Below, in pieces: positions 33,470 through 37,422 of a DNA stretch of 37,422 nucleotides. The stretch spans positions 401-37,822 of the forward strand of contig DIEQ01000055.1 in assembly GCA_002418705.1 (NCBI GenBank), read 5' to 3'. This DNA comes from Mageeibacillus sp. UBA5770. Lineage in GTDB: Bacteria; Bacillota_A; Clostridia; Saccharofermentanales; Saccharofermentanaceae. Within the stretch, counting starts at the first letter, position 1. Each line of letters begins with the position of its first letter. Position numbers and translations under genes: made by a program. A model generated the notes under the pieces. That model was not told where the DNA came from. It worked only from the letters and a program-made list of their open reading frames with translations, and searched no databases.

Positions 33470-34978
33470 ATGTCAAAAAACATGAATGAAACACTTAATG
33501 TGGATCGGCTGCAAGGGAACATGGGCGTAGGCGCGCTCGTAATGTCCGTACTTGCATTTTCCGGTCCTTTGCTGACTACGTCCGGATTTATACCTGTTTA
33601 TTTTCCTTTGCTGGATGCTGACGCATCCGGTGTGCCGATGGTATTCATATTCGTCACGATCACATTGGTATTATTTGCCACGGGCTTCTCAAAGATGGGA
33701 ACCGTAATGGAAAGGCCTGGAGGCTTCTATACTTATGTGACGGATGGCCTTGGCCGCAATATTGGATTGATGACAGCCGTTCTGCTGGTGACAGGCTATA
33801 TGTCGATCGCACTTTTTGCGCCGCCATTGATTGCGATTTATACGCAGAATGTAGTTGAAAATATTTTCAATGGTCCTCATATCCCTTGGTATATCATCGC
33901 GATCATTTCGGTAGTGGGTACGACACTTCTCGCTTATAGAAGAATCGATTTATCTGCATCGGTTTTATTCTGGGTCATGGTTTTTGAAAGCGCAGCTGTC
34001 CTTGTGTTTGATGCTGTTTGCTTTATCAAGGGATATGCAATCAACGGGGGATTGGTGGGCTTCACCGCGCCATCGATCGCAACCAGTGCATTTGGTGTTG
34101 TTTTGCTGTTTGTTGTCGGAAACTTCATGGGGTTCGAGGCGACGGTTATTTATCGGGAAGAGTGCAAAAATCCCCAAAAGACAATTCCTCGCGCGACATT
34201 TCTTGCGGTAATTGGTATCGGCGCGTTCTATTTTCTGGCATCCTGGGCCTTCCTTGCTTATTATGGCGACAATGCGGCTGCCATTCTGGCCAATGATGCG
34301 GCAATCGCTTTTATGAATATTTTAGGAACTGCCAGCAAGGTGTTTGGCGATATCGTATCAATCGTTGTTATAACCTCATGCTTTGCATCGCTGCTTTCGA
34401 TCCAGAATGTTTCGTCACGATATTTATTCTCTCTCGGAAGAGATGAAGTGCTGCCGAAAATTCTTGGAAGAGTGCACATCAAGCATCGCTCTCCATATAT
34501 GGCGGCATCGGCAGTCGGCGTTATATGGGTCATAACGCTTACCATTTTCCTGCTGACTGGCAAAGATCCGGTTTATCTGTATCTCTTATTCGCCGGTGTT
34601 GGTGAATTTCTGATCGTAACCGGCATATTCATGGCTTGTCTCGCAGTCATTGTTTATTTCAGAAAAAATAAACAGTTCAATTTTTCAGCGTGGACGACTT
34701 TCATTGCGCCAGGCTTGGCGCTGATTGGTCTTGCATTCGTATTGATCAAGGCAGTCATGAATTTTGACGCACTGACCGGCGCGCCCGGCATTGTTTCGGT
34801 CATTCTGTTCTCTGCCATGGTGGTTCTGGCCATCGGGACTTATGTGTATTCGATATATCTGCAGAAGGTGAAGCCTGAAGTATATGGACGTATAGGACGC
34901 CAGGATTCTACTGATTTGGAAGAACCGCAGAGCGGTATTGATCCTTCGTCAAATATTGGGCTTGAACCGGAAAATTAA
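33470..34978 (+). CDS. APC-family amino acid/amine permease
   Basis: Membrane permease of 502 residues with about 12 segments. The N-terminus (GNMGVGALVMSVLAFSGPLLTTSGFIP) has the unwound first helix of the amino acid-polyamine-organocation superfamily, GFEATVIYREECKNPQKTIPRA is the family's loop after helix 6, and SRYLFSLGRDEVLP the typical helix 8 region. AAGGAG lies 9 bases before the ATG. It ends shortly before a strong terminator at 35020-35068. Substrate unknown; the cupin partner and the MerR neighbour with a possible cation-binding domain suggest an amine or amino acid. Confidence 0.85.
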   Translation: MSKNMNETLNVDRLQGNMGVGALVMSVLAFSGPLLTTSGFIPVYFPLLDADASGVPMVFIFVTITLVLFATGFSKMGTVMERPGGFYTYVTDGLGRNIGLMTAVLLVTGYMSIALFAPPLIAIYTQNVVENIFNGPHIPWYIIAIISVVGTTLLAYRRIDLSASVLFWVMVFESAAVLVFDAVCFIKGYAINGGLVGFTAPSIATSAFGVVLLFVVGNFMGFEATVIYREECKNPQKTIPRATFLAVIGIGAFYFLASWAFLAYYGDNAAAILANDAAIAFMNILGTASKVFGDIVSIVVITSCFASLLSIQNVSSRYLFSLGRDEVLPKILGRVHIKHRSPYMAASAVGVIWVITLTIFLLTGKDPVYLYLLFAGVGEFLIVTGIFMACLAVIVYFRKNKQFNFSAWTTFIAPGLALIGLAFVLIKAVMNFDALTGAPGIVSVILFSAMVVLAIGTYVYSIYLQKVKPEVYGRIGRQDSTDLEEPQSGIDPSSNIGLEPEN

Positions 34979-35019
34979 TCAAGTTTGACATTTGTTTCCA
35001 AAGCTGCGAAGCAAGAAAT

Positions 35020-35068
35020 AACCGTTTATGATTTTCAAAATTCATTGAAAATCATAAACGGTTTTTTT
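35020..35068 (+). terminator. Strong Rho-independent terminator after the permease
   Basis: A perfect 19-bp stem (35020-35038 with 35045-35063), a 6-base loop and a run of seven T (35062-35068) lie 42 bases after the permease stop. Confidence 0.93.
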
Positions 35069-35116
35069 AGGACTAGAAACGTTTTCAAATTCACCGCCCC
35101 AGGTACCGTGCTGCCC

Positions 35117-35165
35117 GGTCAATTATCACCCGATGTCCATGGTCAATTATATCCCAGTGCCGACA
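35117..35165. mobile_element. Possible relic end of an IS21-type insertion sequence
   Basis: GGTCAATTATnnCCC occurs twice, at 35117-35131 and 35141-35155, 24 bases apart, and the stretch ends CCGACA at 35160-35165. Read on the minus strand it starts TGTCGG and carries two spaced copies of ATAATTGACC, the layout of IS21-family ends (TG...CA termini with repeated transposase sites). No transposase gene or second end is in the window. The 234 bases from here to the ggt gene hold nothing else I can see. Confidence 0.35.
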
Positions 35166-35297
35166 TTATACTATGCACTTTTTTAAAAGTTGTTCGTTTT
35201 GATATACTATTCATATGGATATCCTGCGGATTTAAATATTTTGATAAGATAATAGTAACAACAACAAGCCACAACATATTAGTAAATTGAAAATGAA

Positions 35298-36890
35298 TCA
35301 ATAACCAATAGCACATCCGTCTTTTCTGTCGTCAGATCCGCCAGCAAAAGCGCCCGTTTCCGGATCAATCATAATGCCTTGGTATCCACCCGAAACATCG
35401 AAAGCCGAAATTAAAAAATGTCCCTTTTCAATAAGCTTTAAACGTTCTTGCCATGGAATATTTGCCTCGACCGCAATACCTTCCGATGTATGGCAAACCC
35501 TCGCAGCCTCCCCAGCTTCTTGAACATTCATTCCAAATTCGATAATATTTAATAACACTTGAACATGTCCTTGAGGCTGCATGTCACCTCCCATTACTCC
35601 AAAACTAAACCATGGTTTCCCGTCTTTCATCACAAAAGCCGGTATTATTGTGTGCAATGGTCTTTTATTGGGCTCAAGATAATTGAAATGTCCCTTTTCT
35701 AAAGAAAATAGGGTCCCTCTATTTTGCATGACAATGCCTGTTCCCTTCGGAACTATGCCCGAGGCAAATTCCCAGTAGCAACTCGTTATAAATGAAATAA
35801 CGTTTCCAAATTTATCAGCCACACTTAAATATACAGTATTTGAAGATTTCCAATCCCAATCTTCCATAAGCGAAGCTCGATTCATATCAATTCTTTTTCT
35901 TCTTTCCGCCGCATAGTCTTTTGAGATAATATGCTCGATAGGCAATTTTGCAAAGGATGGGTCTGCTATATATTTCCCTCGATCTGCAAAGGCAGCTTTT
36001 TTAGCTTCGATTATTAAATGCATATAATCAGCGGTATTATGACCCAGTGCTTTTAAATCATATCCTTCCAGAATATTTAACATTTCTAAGACCATTGCGC
36101 CTTGACCATTCGGTGGAAGTTCATAAACTGCATATCCTTTGTAGTCAGTACTTATTGGAACAATCCAGTCAGATTTGTGATTCTTGAAATCTTCAGCCGA
36201 GAGGGCGCCGCCCAACTCACTCATAGTGGTGCACATAACATCTGTCAGCTCGCCGTTGTAAAAGACATCTCTCCCCTTTTGCGCAATCAGCTCTAGACTA
36301 TTGGCCAGATCGGGATTTTTGAAAATATCGCCTGCTTGCGGCGGCTTTCCATCGATCAAAAAAACTCTCTTTGCTTCGTCTGTCTCAAGAGCCCCGATAC
36401 TCATCTTCCACTGCTGTGCAATAATTTCCGAGACTGGAAATCCCTCTCTTGCATAATGTATCGCTGGTTTTAATAGTTCATCAAACCCCATAGTTCCGTA
36501 TTTTGATAGCATTACATCCCAGGCATCAACAGCTCCAGGAACTGTTATTGTGTGGACACCCGTAAGCGGAAGTTTCTCAAAACCTTTTTTGCGTTTTAAC
36601 TCTTCAGCATCGATTTTACTTGCAGAACGTCCGCTTCCATTCAATCCAATCAATTCTTTTTTATTAGAATCCCAGTAGATTGCGAAGGCGTCACCTCCAA
36701 TGCTGGTCGCGAACGGTTCAACGACTCCCAGCACCGCAGACGCTGCTACTGCTGCGTCTATCGCGTTACCGCCTTTCATCAAAACATCTAATCCAGCTAC
36801 TGCCGCTAATGGTTGACTGGTGGCTATCATTCCATTTTTACTTCTTACAACTGAACGAGTGCTTTTTGTTGCTGCAGGTCTGTCTCCCAT
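35298..36890 (-). CDS. Gamma-glutamyltranspeptidase-family N-terminal nucleophile hydrolase
   Basis: Protein of 530 residues of the gamma-glutamyltransferase family, made as a precursor that cuts itself before a threonine and then cleaves gamma-glutamyl bonds. The nucleophile is probably the Thr of SSNTVYLSVADKFGN, at about 352, in place of the usual TTH motif, which is a variant seen in the family's outer branches. N-terminal blocks GGNAIDAAVAASAVLGVVEP and SIGGDAF are typical. There is no signal peptide, so it would act in the cytoplasm; most GGTs are exported. Start is the ATG at 36888-36890 with AGGAGG 6 bases upstream. It follows the CFA-synthase-like gene by 28 bases in the same direction. 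The true substrate is uncertain. Confidence 0.85.
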   Translation of the reverse strand: MGDRPAATKSTRSVVRSKNGMIATSQPLAAVAGLDVLMKGGNAIDAAVAASAVLGVVEPFATSIGGDAFAIYWDSNKKELIGLNGSGRSASKIDAEELKRKKGFEKLPLTGVHTITVPGAVDAWDVMLSKYGTMGFDELLKPAIHYAREGFPVSEIIAQQWKMSIGALETDEAKRVFLIDGKPPQAGDIFKNPDLANSLELIAQKGRDVFYNGELTDVMCTTMSELGGALSAEDFKNHKSDWIVPISTDYKGYAVYELPPNGQGAMVLEMLNILEGYDLKALGHNTADYMHLIIEAKKAAFADRGKYIADPSFAKLPIEHIISKDYAAERRKRIDMNRASLMEDWDWKSSNTVYLSVADKFGNVISFITSCYWEFASGIVPKGTGIVMQNRGTLFSLEKGHFNYLEPNKRPLHTIIPAFVMKDGKPWFSFGVMGGDMQPQGHVQVLLNIIEFGMNVQEAGEAARVCHTSEGIAVEANIPWQERLKLIEKGHFLISAFDVSGGYQGIMIDPETGAFAGGSDDRKDGCAIGY

Positions 36891-36918
36891 TTCAATCCTC
36901 CTGACTTGATCCACTCTC

Positions 36919-37422
36919 TCACTCTATGAGAGCATTATAATCTGCCCTTCGATTATAAATATGATCTAACGTTAAAGGTAAATTATTATTTAGTCCCTTC
37001 GAAAATAATAATTGATATATGTTCAAATCAGACACTCTAAAATTTGAAGCACAAGCCCTTAAATATAGTTGCCACATTCTCGTAAACCTTCTGCCATATT
37101 TTTCCTCTATCACATCCCAATGAAGCATATAATTATCATACCATCGATCTAACGTCATAGCATAATGCATCCGAAGGCTTTCTGCATGCAAAAGATGAAA
37201 ATCATATTCGGGCAAAAGACTAATAGTCTCTCTTAATGAGGGAACATATCCCCCCGGAAAAATGTATTTTGTGATCCAGGAATTTACACCTTCTTCGTAG
37301 GGGCCCATGATGGAATGAAGCATAGATAATCCCTTAGGCATTAACAATTCCTGTACCTTGCCCATATATTGGTGTAGATTTTCCCTCCCCACATGCTTGT
37401 GAATGTCAATGAATAAGTTTAC
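36919..37422 (-). CDS. Cyclopropane-fatty-acid synthase-like methyltransferase, 5' end cut by window edge
   Basis: C-terminal 167 residues of an S-adenosylmethionine-dependent methyltransferase of the cyclopropane synthase type, open through the right edge. Visible blocks are IDIHKHVGRENLHQYM (corresponding to the family's MFEHVG...NY..Y(F/M)), FPGGYVPSLRETISL, HAESLRMHYAMTLDRWYDNY and FRVSDLNIYQLLFSKG. A GTG near 37392 is not the start, because the frame and the family pattern continue upstream. It precedes the gamma-glutamyltransferase gene by 28 bases on the same strand. Members cyclopropanate membrane lipids or methylate small molecules; the role here is open. Confidence 0.8.
   Translation of the reverse strand, partial: VNLFIDIHKHVGRENLHQYMGKVQELLMPKGLSMLHSIMGPYEEGVNSWITKYIFPGGYVPSLRETISLLPEYDFHLLHAESLRMHYAMTLDRWYDNYMLHWDVIEEKYGRRFTRMWQLYLRACASNFRVSDLNIYQLLFSKGLNNNLPLTLDHIYNRRADYNALIE

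Noticed and set aside
1..37422. CRISPR array, prophage or rRNA genes
   Set aside because: No spaced repeat array, no phage structural genes and no rRNA-like stretch were seen.
1..37422. Cobalamin riboswitch upstream of the corrinoid genes
   Set aside because: I looked for the B12 box (GCCACTG) and its complement in the intergenic regions and did not see a convincing one; this was by eye only.
1..37422. Monomethylamine methyltransferase (mtmB)
   Set aside because: None of the three Pyl enzymes matches MtmB; two match MtbB and one MttB.

Overview
The window looks like chromosomal DNA of an anaerobic, moderate-GC member of the Clostridia/Firmicutes that grows on methylamines with the 22nd amino acid, pyrrolysine. 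Four things support this. The pyrrolysyl-tRNA synthetase is split into two genes (pylSn and pylSc), the usual bacterial arrangement. There is a full pylB-C-D set and a tRNA with a CUA anticodon and the odd pyrrolysine-tRNA shape. Three large methyltransferase genes are interrupted by one in-frame TAG each, at the family's usual Pyl position. Ribosome binding sites are strong AGGAGG types and UUG starts are common. The species cannot be named from this sequence.

Layout, left to right. 1-2705: an NtrC-type response regulator (cut by the edge) and its histidine kinase. 2877-3416: a small flavin-barrel protein. 3722-5789: mtbB1-mtbC1, a dimethylamine methyltransferase with its corrinoid protein, preceded by a 33-bp-spaced direct repeat and a PucR-type regulator (5929-7566). 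7783-14621: a PucR regulator, a TRAP transporter (dctM, dctQ, dctP) and the trimethylamine pair mttB-mttC, all on the minus strand. A paralogous PucR gene diverges from mttC (14961-16190). 16220-25431: one long minus-strand operon, in transcription order a UroD-fold methyltransferase fused to a thioredoxin-like domain, a MetH-activation-like protein, a RamA-like corrinoid reductive activator, pylB, pylC, pylSc, pylD, pylT, a CobW-type GTPase and pylSn. 25661-29544: a BCCT transporter and a second pair, mtbC2-mtbB2, behind a sigma-54 promoter. 29819-31249: the probable sigma-54 activator of that promoter. 31614-34978 (plus strand): a MerR regulator, a cupin and an amino acid permease. 34979-37422: a strong terminator, a possible IS21-type end, a gamma-glutamyltransferase and the end of a cyclopropane-synthase-like methyltransferase.

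How it works together. Methylamines enter by the transporters. MttB and MtbB (active only when TAG is read as pyrrolysine) move a methyl group to the cobalt of MttC or MtbC. The UroD-thioredoxin fusion is the only candidate in the window for moving it on to an acceptor. The RamA-like protein re-reduces inactive Co(II) corrinoid. The pyl genes make pyrrolysine, charge tRNA-Pyl and so close the loop.

Most worth a second look: pylSc ends in TAG and is in frame with pylD, so Pyl decoding would give a PylSc-PylD fusion. The sigma-54 activator also ends in TAG, and readthrough would carry ribosomes into the ascending arm of the terminator that separates it from mtbC2-mtbB2, a possible pyrrolysine-sensing attenuator. 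A CobW metallochaperone is translationally coupled to the zinc-binding PylSn.
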